Shown one piece after another: positions 17,665 through 27,099 of a DNA stretch of 57,719 nt. A model generated the notes under the pieces. That model saw only the letters and a program-made list of their open reading frames with translations. It did no database searches and had not been told where the DNA came from. Within the stretch, counting starts at the first letter, position 1, and every line of letters starts with the position of its first letter. The position numbers and the translations under genes were made by a program. Origin of the DNA: an uncultured Clostridia bacterium (GTDB taxonomy: Bacteria; Bacillota; Clostridia; TANB77; CAG-508); contig CAKPKG010000005.1 in the NCBI GenBank assembly GCA_934167165.1, forward strand, positions 1-57,719, read 5' to 3'.

Positions 17665-17865
17665 ATGAAAAAAGATATACAACCACAATTTGAAAAAACA
17701 ACAGTTACATGTGCATGTGGAAATGTATTAGAAGTAGGTTCTACAAAAAAAGATTTAAAAGTAGATGTATGTTCTAAATGCCATCCTTACTGGACAGGTA
17801 ATTTAAGAAAAGATACAACAGGTGGAAGAGCAGATAAATTTAAAAAGAAATATGGAATTGCATAG
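17665..17865 (+). CDS. rpmE: 50S ribosomal protein L31
   Basis: 66 residues. Zinc-binding type L31: the CACG pair near residues 16-18 and CSKCHPYWTG near 36-39 supply the Cys ligands, and the C-terminus GRADKFKKKYGIA is diagnostic. Bridges the ribosomal subunits. The RBS GAAGAGGTG precedes the ATG and an intrinsic terminator follows. Confidence 0.95.
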   Translation: MKKDIQPQFEKTTVTCACGNVLEVGSTKKDLKVDVCSKCHPYWTGNLRKDTTGGRADKFKKKYGIA

Positions 17866-17874
17866 TTTAGAACT

Positions 17875-17905
17875 AAAAGCACTCATTATAAGAGTGCTTT
17901 TGCAG
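17875..17905 (+). terminator. Terminator after rpmE
   Basis: AAAAGCACTC / GAGTGCTTTT stem with a seven-base loop. Confidence 0.75.
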
Positions 17906-17923
17906 TATATTAGGTGAATTTAT

Positions 17924-19016
17924 ATGGACGAAAAAGATTATAAAATGATTAGGTTTTTTAATCAATTAAAAAAGACTATTAATCAAAGAAATATAAAAAG
18001 TATAGGAATAATAACTGATAAAGATGGAACCATAATAATAAACGAAGAACTAAAAACAATATTACAAGAAATAAAATCTAAAAGAGCTCAAACCGATATA
18101 CATATTATTGCAAATACAGGAAGAACAGTAGCAGATATGATTAGTGCATTAAAAAAAGAAAAAATCCCATTAAAATATTTTGATTATATTATTGGAGATA
18201 ATGGCGCAACATGTCTAGATGTAAAGAAGAACGAAGAAGTGTTTAAAAATAAAATGGATGTAAATGATGTAAATGCTGTAATTGAGGAATTTATATCAAA
18301 AGGAGGTAATATTGCTAATATACGTTTAGCAGATGGGGAACATATATATGCATATGACTTACCAGAAATAAGGGAGTATTATAAAAAGAATAAAAATGTT
18401 ATATTTAAACAAAGTTTTGATGATTTAGAAGATATGGATATAACAAAACTAACTTTATCCGGAGAAAACAGATTAATACTAGATATAAAAGGATATATTG
18501 AAAAAGTCTTAAAAAAAGGAAAAGCTCATTTGGGACAGACTTCTTTTCCACAGAAAAAAGACAATAACTATAGGGTTGACTTTACTCGGAGAAAACACAA
18601 AAGGAACAGCAGCAAGATTTGTGAAAAGAAGAGAGAATATAGATGCGTGTATATATTTAGGAAATGATTTTAATGATATTAGCATGTTTGTTGAAGCAAT
18701 AAAAGATGATGATTTTATTGTAATAGTTGGAGAACAAAATAAAACAACAAATGCAATAAAGGAATACTTACAAGTAGAATGTAGAGAAAGAGAAAAAGAC
18801 TGGGAAGATGTAAAACAATTAGATTTAGATGAGGAAGCGGCAAATAGATTCTTACTTAAGTTTCATAGAATATTAAAGAATATAGAAATCGAAAATAGTG
18901 CTAAAACAAAAACCGTTAATTATAAGCAAAGACACAAAGAAAGTAATATGAGAAGTAAGCAACAAATAAAAAATGCAAGAAATATTCCAATACAAAGAAA
19001 TGAAAGAAATAGATAA
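17924..19016 (+). CDS. HAD-superfamily hydrolase (Cof-like), +1 frameshift at CGG
   Basis: A probable phosphatase of the HAD fold, 363 residues when joined. The first motif is variant (IGIITDKDGTIII, near residues 27-39), and the cap region follows. The zero frame ends near 18667 in a Lys/Arg-rich tail. Skipping the C of CGG at 18587 (codon 222) gives VDFTGENTKGTAARFVKRRE and the acidic motif IYLGNDFNDISMF, the expected HAD motifs III and IV. The C-terminal 100 residues are extra, basic and likely disordered. Substrate unknown. The unshifted product would lack the motif IV metal-binding Asp residues. Confidence 0.83.
18587..18590 (+). other. CGGA +1 frameshift site 6 (HAD Gly222)
   Basis: TTT ACT CGG in the zero frame. 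Skipping the C gives FTGENTKGTAA, ahead of the metal-binding motif. Confidence 0.82.
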
Positions 19017-19060
19017 ATTGCAAAGGAAGTTATGTATTTTAATTCCTTTGCAATTTTTTT
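19016..19060 (+). terminator. Terminator after the HAD gene
   Basis: AATTGCAAAGGAA / TTCCTTTGCAATT 13-bp stem with a run of Ts. Confidence 0.85.
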
Positions 19061-19126
19061 ACACGCTTTTTGTTGAAAAATATATTATTTTATAATAAAA
19101 TATAATGGTTAATTGGAGGAATTTTA

Positions 19127-20509
19127 ATGAGCACAGAGATAATAGAAAAACAAAAAGAATATATGGAAAAAGTAAAAAAAATAAATGAAAATAAAAACAA
19201 AAAGTATTACATTTTAACAATGGGATGTCAACTTAATGAAAATGATTCTGAAAAATTAATTGGAATAATGGAAAAAATGGGATACACAAAATCTAAAGAC
19301 ATAAAGAATGCAGATTTATATGTTATAAATACATGTTGTGTTAGAGAAAATGCAGAAGAAAAGCTTTTTGGAAAACTTGGAGAATTAAAGAAAATAAAAG
19401 AAAATAAAAATATAATAATAGCAATAGGTGGATGTATGATGCAAGAAGAGCATATTACAGAAAAAATAAAAAAAAGCTATCCATTTGTAGATGTAGTGTT
19501 TGGGACACATACACTTCATAAATTTCCAGAAGACTTATATATTGCTATAACAAAAAATAAAAAGATAAAAGATGTAATAGATATAGATGGAGAAATTTAT
19601 GAAGGATTACCAGTAAAAAGAAGTAGTAATAGACAAGCCTCTGTTATAATAATGTATGGATGTAATAATTTTTGCAGTTATTGTATAGTACCTTATGTAA
19701 GAGGAAGAGAACGAAGCAGAAAACCAGAAGACATTTTAAATGAAATAAAGGAACTTGCAAAAGAAGGCTATAGAGAAATAACATTACTTGGACAAAATGT
19801 AAATTCATATAAAGGTGGAGAAAATTACAATTTTGCAAACTTATTAGAAGATGTAGATAAAATTGAAGGAATAGAAGTAATAAGATTTGTTTCACCACAT
19901 CCAAAAGATTTTACTGATGATGTAATAGATGTAATAAGCAAAAGTAAAAAAATATCAAGATTAATACATGTACCGCTTCAATCAGGCAGTACCAATGTAT
20001 TAAAAGAAATGAATAGAAAATACACAAAAGAACAATATTTAGATTTAATAAAAAGAATAAGAAATAAAATTCCAGATGTAGTATTTTCAACAGATATAAT
20101 AGTAGGTTTCCCAGGGGAAACAGAAGAAGATTTTGAAGATACAATTGATGTTGTAAAGCAAGTTAATTTTGAACAAATTTTTATGTTTATATATTCTAGA
20201 AGAGTGGGAACAAGAGCAGATAAAATGGAAAATCAAATTCCAGAAGAAATAAAACATAAAAGATTTGACAGGTTAAAACAAGTATTTGAAGAAAGCATTG
20301 AAGAAAACAACAAAAAATATATAGGAACAACACAAAAAATATTAGTAGAGGGATATAGTAAAAACAATCAAGATATGCTTACAGGTAGAACGGATACAAA
20401 CAAAGTAGTTATATTTGAAGGCCCTGAAGAACTAATTGGAAAAATAATAAATATTAAAATAATATCAGAACACAAATGGTATTTAAAAGGAGAAGTACTA
20501 AATGGATAA
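19127..20509 (+). CDS. miaB: tRNA methylthiotransferase MiaB
   Basis: 460 residues. Radical-SAM enzyme that adds the methylthio group to i6A37 of tRNAs reading UNN codons. The N-terminal UPF0004 domain holds three cluster Cys (GCQLNENDSE, NTCCVREN, GGCMMQ). The radical-SAM motif is YGCNNFCSYCIVP near residue 179, and a C-terminal TRAM domain follows (GRTDTNKVVIFEG). It overlaps the next gene by eight bases and leads into mutS, a common clostridial order. Confidence 0.97.
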   Translation: MSTEIIEKQKEYMEKVKKINENKNKKYYILTMGCQLNENDSEKLIGIMEKMGYTKSKDIKNADLYVINTCCVRENAEEKLFGKLGELKKIKENKNIIIAIGGCMMQEEHITEKIKKSYPFVDVVFGTHTLHKFPEDLYIAITKNKKIKDVIDIDGEIYEGLPVKRSSNRQASVIIMYGCNNFCSYCIVPYVRGRERSRKPEDILNEIKELAKEGYREITLLGQNVNSYKGGENYNFANLLEDVDKIEGIEVIRFVSPHPKDFTDDVIDVISKSKKISRLIHVPLQSGSTNVLKEMNRKYTKEQYLDLIKRIRNKIPDVVFSTDIIVGFPGETEEDFEDTIDVVKQVNFEQIFMFIYSRRVGTRADKMENQIPEEIKHKRFDRLKQVFEESIEENNKKYIGTTQKILVEGYSKNNQDMLTGRTDTNKVVIFEGPEELIGKIINIKIISEHKWYLKGEVLNG

Positions 20510-20810
20510 AAAGAAATTAGAAGAATTTATGAAAAGAAAGACTGCAGAAAAAGTTATTAAAGGATATTTAGCTACAAAAAAATTAAAAGAAGATAAAAAT
20601 TACGGAAACGAATACATAAAAATGATGTATAAAATTAATGCATCTAAATACGAGGTGCTATATAATGCATTAGATGATGAACTTAAAGCAGAGTGTGAAG
20701 AAGAAATAAGAAAAGAAATTGAAGATGGAAAATTGAATTTAGACCAATATTTAGCAGAAATGCATAAAGAAAAAGCAAAAAAAGAAGAGGAAAAAGAAGA
20801 GGAGCGTTAA
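20502..20810 (+). CDS. Small charged hypothetical protein between miaB and mutS
   Basis: 102 residues, not recognised. Almost entirely helical and charged, beginning MDKKKLEEFMKRKTAEKVI, with a conserved-looking core (GNEYIKMMYKINASKYEVLYNAL) and a Lys/Glu tail. In Bacillus a YlbF/YmcA-family protein (RicA) sits between miaB and mutS, but this sequence shows no clear match. It overlaps miaB and ends three bases before mutS, so it is translated as part of the operon. Confidence 0.7.
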   Translation: MDKKKLEEFMKRKTAEKVIKGYLATKKLKEDKNYGNEYIKMMYKINASKYEVLYNALDDELKAECEEEIRKEIEDGKLNLDQYLAEMHKEKAKKEEEKEEER

Positions 20811-20813
20811 TAT

Positions 20814-23426
20814 ATGGCAGAGTTTTCTCCAATGATGAAGCATTATTTAGAAATAAAAGAACAATATAATGATTGCATAGTGTTTTATAGATTAGGTGAC
20901 TTCTATGAAATGTTTTTTGACGATGCCAAAACTGCATCAAGAGAACTAGAAATAACTTTGACTGGTAGAGATTGCGGACAAGAAGAGCGTGCACCAATGT
21001 GTGGAGTTCCATTCCATGCAGCAGAAAGTTATATTGCAAGACTAATAGAAAAAGGCTATAAAGTTGCAATATGTGAGCAGTTAGAAGATCCAAAAACTGC
21101 AAAAGGCATTGTTAAAAGAGATGTAATAAGAGTAGTAACACCAGGAACAGTAATTGAGTCTAATATGTTAGACGAAAAGAAAAATAATTATATAATGTCA
21201 ATATACAAAAAAGGAATATACTTTGGAATAGCAGTTTGTGATGTAACAACAGGAACATTTTTGTCTACAAAAATAGAAGAAACAAATAATTTTGCAATGC
21301 TTTTAGATGAGATATCAAAATATAATCCAGCAGAAGTAATAGTAAATAAAATGCTATTTAATTGCAAAGAAGAAATAAGCGAAATAAAGTTAAGATTTAA
21401 GGCATACATTAATTGCTATGATGAAGATTTATTTAAAAAAACCTCACCAGATTTTTTAGAGCCATATTCTTTTGTGGATGATAGTGATAATAAAATAAAA
21501 GAACCAGAACAAAATGAATTACAAATACCAGCAATTGTAGGTTTGTTAAATTACTTAAATCAGACTCAAAAAATAAAACTAGAGCACATAAACATAATAA
21601 AAATGTATTCAACACAAAAATATATGTCTTTAAATTATTCATCAAGGCGAAACTTGGAACTAACAGAAAAAATGAATAATCAAGGTAAAAAAGGAACATT
21701 GCTTTGGGTATTAGACAAAACTTATACCTCAATGGGAGGAAGACTTTTAAGGAAATGGATAAATGAACCTCTTTTAGATAGCAAAGAAATAAATAAAAGA
21801 TTAAATGCAGTAGAAGAGTTAAAAAACGAAGTTATTTTTAGAGGAGATATTATAGACTCACTAAAAAGAATTTATGATATAGAAAGATTAGTTGGAAAAA
21901 TTGCATATGGAAATAGTAATGCGAGAGATATGATAGCATTAAAGAATTCACTAAAGCAGTTGCCATATTTAAAAAAGATATTGGCAACCAGCAAATCTGA
22001 ATTACTACAAAATCTATATTTAAGTTTAGATGAATTAAATGACATTCATGATTTAATAGAAAAATCAATTGTAGAAGATCCACCAATTACAATAACAGAA
22101 GGTGGAATAATAAAGAATGGTTATAATGATGAAGTAGATGAATTGAAAAACGCAACAACACAAGGTAAAAATTGGCTAATACAATTGGAAGCAAAAGAAA
22201 AAGAAGAAACAGGCATTAAAAATCTAAAAGTAGGATTTAACAAAATATTTGGATATTTCTTTGAAGTTACAAAATCATATTTGAATTTAGTTCCAGATAG
22301 ATATATTAGAAAGCAAACACTTGCAAACTGTGAAAGATATATAACAGAAGAGTTAAATGAACTAGAAAGTAAAATTTTAGGAGCAGAAGAAAAGGTCGTT
22401 GATTTAGAGTATAAATTGTTTATAGAAATAAGAAACAAAATTGCAGTAAATATAGAAAGATTACAAAAAGCTTCAAATATTATTTCTATATTAGATGTAC
22501 TTACATCATTTGCAATAGTTGCAGAAGCCTACAACTATCAAAAACCAATAATAGATGATGGTGGAGTAATAGATATCAAAGGTGGAAGACATCCTGTTAT
22601 AGAAAAAATGTTGCCAGCTGGAGAATTTATAGATAATGATACATATCTTGATGAAGAAAATGAACAAATGAGCATAATAACAGGTCCTAATATGGCAGGT
22701 AAATCTACATATATGAGACAAGTCGCTTTAATTGTACTAATGGCACAAATAGGAAGCTTTGTACCAGTAACATCTGCAAGAATAGGAGTTGTAGATAAGA
22801 TATTTACAAGAGTTGGTGCCTCAGATGATTTAAGTATGGGCCAAAGTACATTTATGGTAGAAATGATGGAAGTTGCTGAAATATTAAGAGAGGCAACTAA
22901 AAAGAGTCTAGTAATATTAGATGAAATTGGAAGAGGAACATCTACTTATGATGGACTTTCAATTGCATGGGCGGTTGTAGAATATATAGCAGATAAAGAA
23001 AGATGTGGAGCAAAAACATTATTTGCAACACATTATCACGAATTAACAGAATTAGAAAATCAAATACAAGGAGTAAAAAATTACTCAATAGCGGTTAAAG
23101 AAAAAGGTGAAGATGTTATATTCTTAAGAAAAATTGTAAAAGGTGGAACAGATGAAAGCTATGGGGTACACGTTGCAAGGCTAGCAGGAGTACCAAAAGA
23201 TGTTACTAAAAGAGCAAACGAGATATTAAGAAGTTTGGAAAGAAAAAGTATACTAGGAAAGAAAAGTCAAGAAAAAGAAAACAAGAAAATAACAACAGGA
23301 CAATTGGACATGTATAATTATAAGCTGGCAGAATTAGCTCATGAAATAGATAAAATAAATTTAAATGAATTAACACCAATAGATGCACTAAATATATTAG
23401 TAAAAATGAAAGAGAAAATCATTTAA
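20814..23426 (+). CDS. mutS: DNA mismatch repair protein MutS
   Basis: 870 residues. The N-terminal mismatch-recognition domain has the FYRLGDFYEMF motif that supplies the base-stacking Phe and Glu. The clamp and lever domains follow. The ABC-type ATPase carries Walker A TGPNMAGKSTYMRQ, signature region DDLSMGQSTFMVEM, Walker B LVILDEIGRGTSTYDG and FATHYHEL. No mutL is seen downstream; the transcript ends in a gap that contains a small unit and 6S RNA. Confidence 0.97.
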   Translation: MAEFSPMMKHYLEIKEQYNDCIVFYRLGDFYEMFFDDAKTASRELEITLTGRDCGQEERAPMCGVPFHAAESYIARLIEKGYKVAICEQLEDPKTAKGIVKRDVIRVVTPGTVIESNMLDEKKNNYIMSIYKKGIYFGIAVCDVTTGTFLSTKIEETNNFAMLLDEISKYNPAEVIVNKMLFNCKEEISEIKLRFKAYINCYDEDLFKKTSPDFLEPYSFVDDSDNKIKEPEQNELQIPAIVGLLNYLNQTQKIKLEHINIIKMYSTQKYMSLNYSSRRNLELTEKMNNQGKKGTLLWVLDKTYTSMGGRLLRKWINEPLLDSKEINKRLNAVEELKNEVIFRGDIIDSLKRIYDIERLVGKIAYGNSNARDMIALKNSLKQLPYLKKILATSKSELLQNLYLSLDELNDIHDLIEKSIVEDPPITITEGGIIKNGYNDEVDELKNATTQGKNWLIQLEAKEKEETGIKNLKVGFNKIFGYFFEVTKSYLNLVPDRYIRKQTLANCERYITEELNELESKILGAEEKVVDLEYKLFIEIRNKIAVNIERLQKASNIISILDVLTSFAIVAEAYNYQKPIIDDGGVIDIKGGRHPVIEKMLPAGEFIDNDTYLDEENEQMSIITGPNMAGKSTYMRQVALIVLMAQIGSFVPVTSARIGVVDKIFTRVGASDDLSMGQSTFMVEMMEVAEILREATKKSLVILDEIGRGTSTYDGLSIAWAVVEYIADKERCGAKTLFATHYHELTELENQIQGVKNYSIAVKEKGEDVIFLRKIVKGGTDESYGVHVARLAGVPKDVTKRANEILRSLERKSILGKKSQEKENKKITTGQLDMYNYKLAELAHEIDKINLNELTPIDALNILVKMKEKII

Positions 23427-23431
23427 AATCT

Positions 23432-23459
23432 TTGATTTTACATAAAAATATGCTATAAT
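23432..23459 (+). promoter_or_regulatory. Promoter of the small unit at 23.5 kb
   Basis: TTGATT (23432-23437), 16 bp, extended -10 TGCTATAAT (TATAAT at 23454-23459). Confidence 0.6.
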
Positions 23460-23507
23460 AATATCTAATAGCATTAGCTATTAATAATTTTAAGGAGTGA
23501 TTCCTCT

Positions 23508-23678
23508 TTGTCAACAAAAGCAATAGCAGTAAGAATGAAATCAAACCAAAGGGAGGTAAGAACTGTAGCTCAGTCAGTTGGAGCGCCGAATTGTAGAAAA
23601 TTTAGTAGCTGCAATCGAAGAGAAAAAGATGAAGGGCGCTGTAGTTTACGAAAGTGTCCAGCATATAGGGCTAAATAA
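23508..23678 (+). CDS. Possible small gene, coding status uncertain
   Basis: A TTG start with AAGGAG upstream gives 56 codons opening LSTKAIAVRMKSNQREVRTV, with four Cys in the second half (NCRKFSSCNRRE, GRCSLRKCPAYRAK). An overlapping +1-frame ORF reads LERRIVENLVAAIEEKKMKG and then AVVYESVQHIGLNNP, and looks more protein-like than the zero-frame tail. There is no CGG to link them. A good promoter and terminator bracket the unit. It may be a frameshifted small gene or a structured RNA. Bases 23565-23585 resemble a tRNA D-arm, but no T-arm follows. Confidence 0.35.
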   Translation: MSTKAIAVRMKSNQREVRTVAQSVGAPNCRKFSSCNRREKDEGRCSLRKCPAYRAK

Positions 23679-23686
23679 TCCTTAAA

Positions 23687-23715
23687 AAAGAGGGCGAGAG
23701 TAATTTCGCCCTCTA
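23687..23715 (+). terminator. Terminator of the small unit
   Basis: AGAGGGCGA / TCGCCCTCT stem with a short loop, A-rich on the left. Confidence 0.75.
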
Positions 23716-23733
23716 AAACATTAAATGAAAAAA

Positions 23734-23772
23734 AGTAAGACAAAATATCGAAAATTGTCTTACTTTTTTAAC
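23734..23772 (+). terminator. Second hairpin with T-run
   Basis: AAAGTAAGACAA / TTGTCTTACTTT stem followed by Ts, directly after the previous terminator. Confidence 0.75.
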
Positions 23773-23990
23773 TCAAAGATATATTTATTATAACATTAGA
23801 AATAATAAAAATCAAATACTAAATATATATAAATTAGTGTAAAAAATAAAGTATAATAAAGATAAAATAAGTATATTAAATAAAAAATATTTTATTTAAC
23901 AAAATAGTATCATTGTAAATATTTTAAGCATATGATAATATAAATACAATCTAAAAGGAAACACAAGAAATACAAATAAGTTAATAATTT

Positions 23991-24183
23991 TCCCTGCGTA
24001 GTACGTAAGGACTGAATTTTTAGAACCAACAGATAAGGAAAGGGAGCTTAGAACTCTGAATATGGCGTGCATGCTTACACTTTTTAGTAGTAAGAAGCCC
24101 ATGAGTATTTGGGAGAGCACCCACCTGTGTAAGAGCAGGTCCTTAAAAATTCTAATACCGACGGCTAAGGCGGGGCTTTTTTT
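23991..24183 (+). ncRNA. ssrS: 6S RNA
   Basis: About 190 nt ending in a T-run. It matches the 6S architecture, in which a promoter-mimic bubble sequesters sigma-A RNA polymerase. CCCTGC near the 5-prime end pairs with GCGGGG before the Ts. A second stem pairs AAGGA-TGAATTTTTA with TAAAAATT-TCCTT. The right half has the recognisable 6S runs GTGCATGCTTACAC, TAAGAAGCCCATGAG, AGCACCCACCTG with its AGCAGGTCC partner, and CCGACGGCTAAGGCGGGGC. No ORF spans it. It was identified by recall of family sequences, not by a covariance search. Confidence 0.8.
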
Positions 24184-24262
24184 GTTTAATAGGAAAAATT
24201 GTAAAAAATTCTTTTTTATGCTAATATAATAAAGAAAAAATAATGCGAGAAGGATAATAAAA

Positions 24263-25135
24263 ATGAATATAAAACAAGCATTGGAATATGGAATAGAGCT
24301 GTTAAATAAAAATAATATAGAAAGTCCAAACTTAAAAACAAGAATGCTATTAGCAAATATTTTAAATAAAAACAAAGAATATCTACTAATACATGATACA
24401 GAAGAATTAAATATAAGCAATATAAATAAGTATAAAGAAGATATTCAAAAATTAGCAAATGGCATACCAATACAATATATAATAAACAAACAGGAATTTA
24501 TGGGATTGGAATTCTATGTAGACAAAAATGTATTAATTCCACAACCAGATACAGAGATATTAGTAGAAGAAGTTATAAATATATGCAAGGAGCAAAATGC
24601 AAATAAAAAAATAAAAATATTAGATCTATGCACGGGAAGTGGCGCAATAGGAATATCAATTGCAAAAAAAATAGAAAGTTGCCAGGTTACCTTATCAGAT
24701 ATTAGTTATGATGCATTAAAAATTGCACAAAAAAATTCTGTAATGGTACAAGTCATTGGAGATTCTCAAAAAAATAACATCAAAATTATCCGATCAGATC
24801 TTTTTGAAAAAGTAGAAGAAAAATTTGATATTATTGTTTCAAATCCACCATATATAGAAACTAAAACAATACAAACATTAGATAAAGAAGTACAAATGGA
24901 ACCAAAACTTGCACTAGATGGTGGAGAAGATGGATTAGATTTATATAGAAGAATAATAAAAGAAGCGTATAAGTATTTAAATAATAATGGAACTTTGGCA
25001 CTAGAAATAGGTTATAATCAAAAAGATAAAGTAATAAACTTAATAAAAGCAAGTAATATGTATAAAGATATTTATTCTAAAAAAGATCTATCAAATAATG
25101 ATAGAATTGTAGTATGCAAGAAAAGGAGTAATTAA
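24263..25135 (+). CDS. prmC: Peptide chain release factor N5-glutamine methyltransferase
   Basis: 290 residues. Methylates the GGQ glutamine of RF1/RF2 using SAM. The N-terminal helical domain includes PIQYIINKQEFMGLEF. The Rossmann fold has LDLCTGSGAIGISIAK (motif I) and the catalytic NPPY in IVSNPPYIETKT near residue 192. It starts an apparent operon with whiA (1-bp gap) and hemW. In many Firmicutes prmC follows prfA, which is not here. Confidence 0.95.
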   Translation: MNIKQALEYGIELLNKNNIESPNLKTRMLLANILNKNKEYLLIHDTEELNISNINKYKEDIQKLANGIPIQYIINKQEFMGLEFYVDKNVLIPQPDTEILVEEVINICKEQNANKKIKILDLCTGSGAIGISIAKKIESCQVTLSDISYDALKIAQKNSVMVQVIGDSQKNNIKIIRSDLFEKVEEKFDIIVSNPPYIETKTIQTLDKEVQMEPKLALDGGEDGLDLYRRIIKEAYKYLNNNGTLALEIGYNQKDKVINLIKASNMYKDIYSKKDLSNNDRIVVCKKRSN

Positions 25136-25136
25136 A

Positions 25137-25769
25137 ATGTCGTTTTCTTCAGATTTAAGAGAAGAACTAATTGAACTAAAAATGTGGGATAATAATAGTA
25201 GCTTAAAACAAGATGAGCAATTAAGTAGGTTATTAATTAGAGAAGCTTTTATAAAAAAAGGCTTTATTAATAATCCAAACAAAGATTATCATTTAGAGAT
25301 ATTATTTAAGAATAAAGAAAAAGCAGAACAATTACAAGAAATAATTCAAAATTTTGGAATAAACATCAAGCTTACAACAAAAAATTCAGACTACATGTTA
25401 TATCTTAAAGATGGAGAAGAAATATCATCTTTTTTAGCATTAATGGGGGCAAACAAATCTGTAATAAAGTTTGAAGAAATTCGAGTTATGAAAGAAACAA
25501 GAAATAATATAAATAGATTAGTAAATTGTGAAACAGCAAATTTAAATAAAATAATAGACGCATCAATTAAACAAGTTAATGCAATAAAAAAGTTAAAAAA
25601 AGAAAAGAAATTTGAAAGTTTGCCAGAGAATTTAAAAGAGCTAGCTAACTTAAGAATTGAAAATCCAGAGGCCAGCTACCAAGAGCTAGGAGCTATGCTA
25701 AAAGAACCAATAGGAAAGTCAGGAGTAAGCCATAGATTAGAAAAAATAATAAAAATCGCAGAGGAGTAA
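25137..25769 (+). CDS. whiA: WhiA-like DNA-binding protein, N-terminally shortened
   Basis: 210 residues against about 300-320 for typical WhiA. It opens with the expected MSFSSDLREELIEL but then jumps to LSRLLIREAFIKKGFINNP, the second half of the LAGLIDADG-like domain, so about 90 residues of the first half are missing in frame. The diagnostic core MKETRNNINRLVNCETANLNK and the C-terminal helix-turn-helix (PEASYQELGAMLKEPIGKSGVSHRL) are intact. WhiA influences cell division and chromosome segregation. No CGG or frameshift explains the shortening. One base separates it from prmC. Confidence 0.85.
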   Translation: MSFSSDLREELIELKMWDNNSSLKQDEQLSRLLIREAFIKKGFINNPNKDYHLEILFKNKEKAEQLQEIIQNFGINIKLTTKNSDYMLYLKDGEEISSFLALMGANKSVIKFEEIRVMKETRNNINRLVNCETANLNKIIDASIKQVNAIKKLKKEKKFESLPENLKELANLRIENPEASYQELGAMLKEPIGKSGVSHRLEKIIKIAEE

Positions 25770-25772
25770 ACT

Positions 25773-26897
25773 ATGAAAGAATTAGGTATATACATACACA
25801 TACCATTTTGCAAAAGAAAATGTGCTTATTGTGATTTTATATCATTTTCAGGAAAAATTAGATTAATTGAAAAATATATAGAGGCATTAAAAAGAGAAAT
25901 AAATAAATGTAAAATTAAAAAAGAAGATTATATAATAAAAACAATATATTTTGGAGGAGGAACTCCATCATTTATTGAAAGTAAATATATAGTGGAAATA
26001 TTAGAAGAAATAAAAAGAAAATTCAATATATCTAAAACAGCAGAAATTACAATAGAAATTAACCCAGGAACTATAACAGAAGAAAAATTAAAAGACTACC
26101 ATAATGTGGGAATAAATAGAATAAGTTTCGGATTGCAATCTACAAATAGTGAACTTCTAAAGTTAGTAGGAAGAATTCACAGCTATTCAAGTTTCCTAGA
26201 AGGATATAATTTAGCTAGAAAAGTAGGCTTTAAAAACATAAATGTAGACTTGATGATAGGATTACCAGTTCAAACTTTAGAAGATGTACAAACAGATTTA
26301 GAAAGAATAATAAAATTAAATCCAGAACATATATCTGTATATTCTTTAATAGTAGAAGAAGGAACAATAATAGAAGAAAGAATAAAGAATAAAGAACTAT
26401 ATTTGCCACCAGAAGAATTAGAAAGGAAAATGTACTGGGAAGTAAAAAAACAACTAGAAGATGCTGGATATGTCCATTATGAAATATCTAATTATGCAAA
26501 ACCAGGATATGAATCTAAACATAATTTGAGTTGCTGGAATCAAGAAGAATATTTAGGGTTCGGACTTGCAGCACATTCATATTTTAATGGAATAAGGTAT
26601 TCAAATACAGATGATTTTGACAAATATTTTGATTGGCCAGAAAATAGCAAAATAATACATGAAAAACAAACACAAAAAGATAAACAAAAAGAATTTATGC
26701 TGTTGGGTTTAAGAAAAATAGAAGGAGTTAAAATATCCGACTTTAAAAATAAATTTATAGAAAATCCAATATATCTATATAGAGAAAGCCTAAGCAAATT
26801 AGTAACACAAGATTTAATAGAAATAGATATAAACAGTATAAAACTAACAAATAGAGGAATAGATTTAGCAAATTTAGTATGGGAAGAATTTGTGTAA
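25773..26897 (+). CDS. hemW: Radical-SAM heme chaperone HemW-like protein
   Basis: 374 residues. HemW resembles oxygen-independent coproporphyrinogen oxidase but binds and delivers heme. IHIPFCKRKCAYCDF near residue 7 holds the three cluster Cys plus the fourth Cys-like position typical of HemW/HemN. YFGGGTPSF, NPGTITEEKL, GINRISFGLQS, and the late NLSCWNQEEYLGFGLAAHSY follow. It is the last gene of the prmC operon, with a terminator over its stop. Confidence 0.9.
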   Translation: MKELGIYIHIPFCKRKCAYCDFISFSGKIRLIEKYIEALKREINKCKIKKEDYIIKTIYFGGGTPSFIESKYIVEILEEIKRKFNISKTAEITIEINPGTITEEKLKDYHNVGINRISFGLQSTNSELLKLVGRIHSYSSFLEGYNLARKVGFKNINVDLMIGLPVQTLEDVQTDLERIIKLNPEHISVYSLIVEEGTIIEERIKNKELYLPPEELERKMYWEVKKQLEDAGYVHYEISNYAKPGYESKHNLSCWNQEEYLGFGLAAHSYFNGIRYSNTDDFDKYFDWPENSKIIHEKQTQKDKQKEFMLLGLRKIEGVKISDFKNKFIENPIYLYRESLSKLVTQDLIEIDINSIKLTNRGIDLANLVWEEFV

Positions 26898-26928
26898 AAA
26901 AATTAGCAGAAATGCTAATTTTTTTGTT
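26897..26928 (+). terminator. Terminator after hemW
   Basis: AAAAATTAGCA / TGCTAATTTTT stem and continuing Ts. Confidence 0.75.
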
Positions 26929-26996
26929 AAACAGAAGAAATTGAAGGCCTTCTAAAAAACAACAAAACTAGACAAATTTTTCAAAATTTGATATAG

Positions 26997-27013
26997 TTCA
27001 TAATAAGTTCATA
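26997..27013 (+). promoter_or_regulatory. TTCATA direct repeat, possible response-regulator box
   Basis: TTCATA-N5-TTCATA, an 11-bp period typical of OmpR/PhoB-type binding sites, 110 bp before the response regulator gene. Autoregulation is inferred. Confidence 0.35.
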
Positions 27014-27033
27014 TTTGTTTGATAATATACCCA

Positions 27034-27099
27034 TGATTAGAAGTGGTATAAAATATATCCAAACAATCATCCCCTTTTGTATATATTGCCACTTCTAAT
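27034..27099 (+). promoter_or_regulatory. Inverted repeat in the response-regulator leader
   Basis: TTAGAAGTGG near 27036 and CCACTTCTAA near 27088 are complementary arms around a TATA-rich middle, just before the RBS AGAGGTGG. Role unknown. Confidence 0.45.

Noticed and set aside
23565..23640. tRNA gene (AGCTCAGTCAGTTGGAGC resembles a D-arm)
   Set aside because: No matching acceptor stem, anticodon stem or TTCGA T-loop follows.
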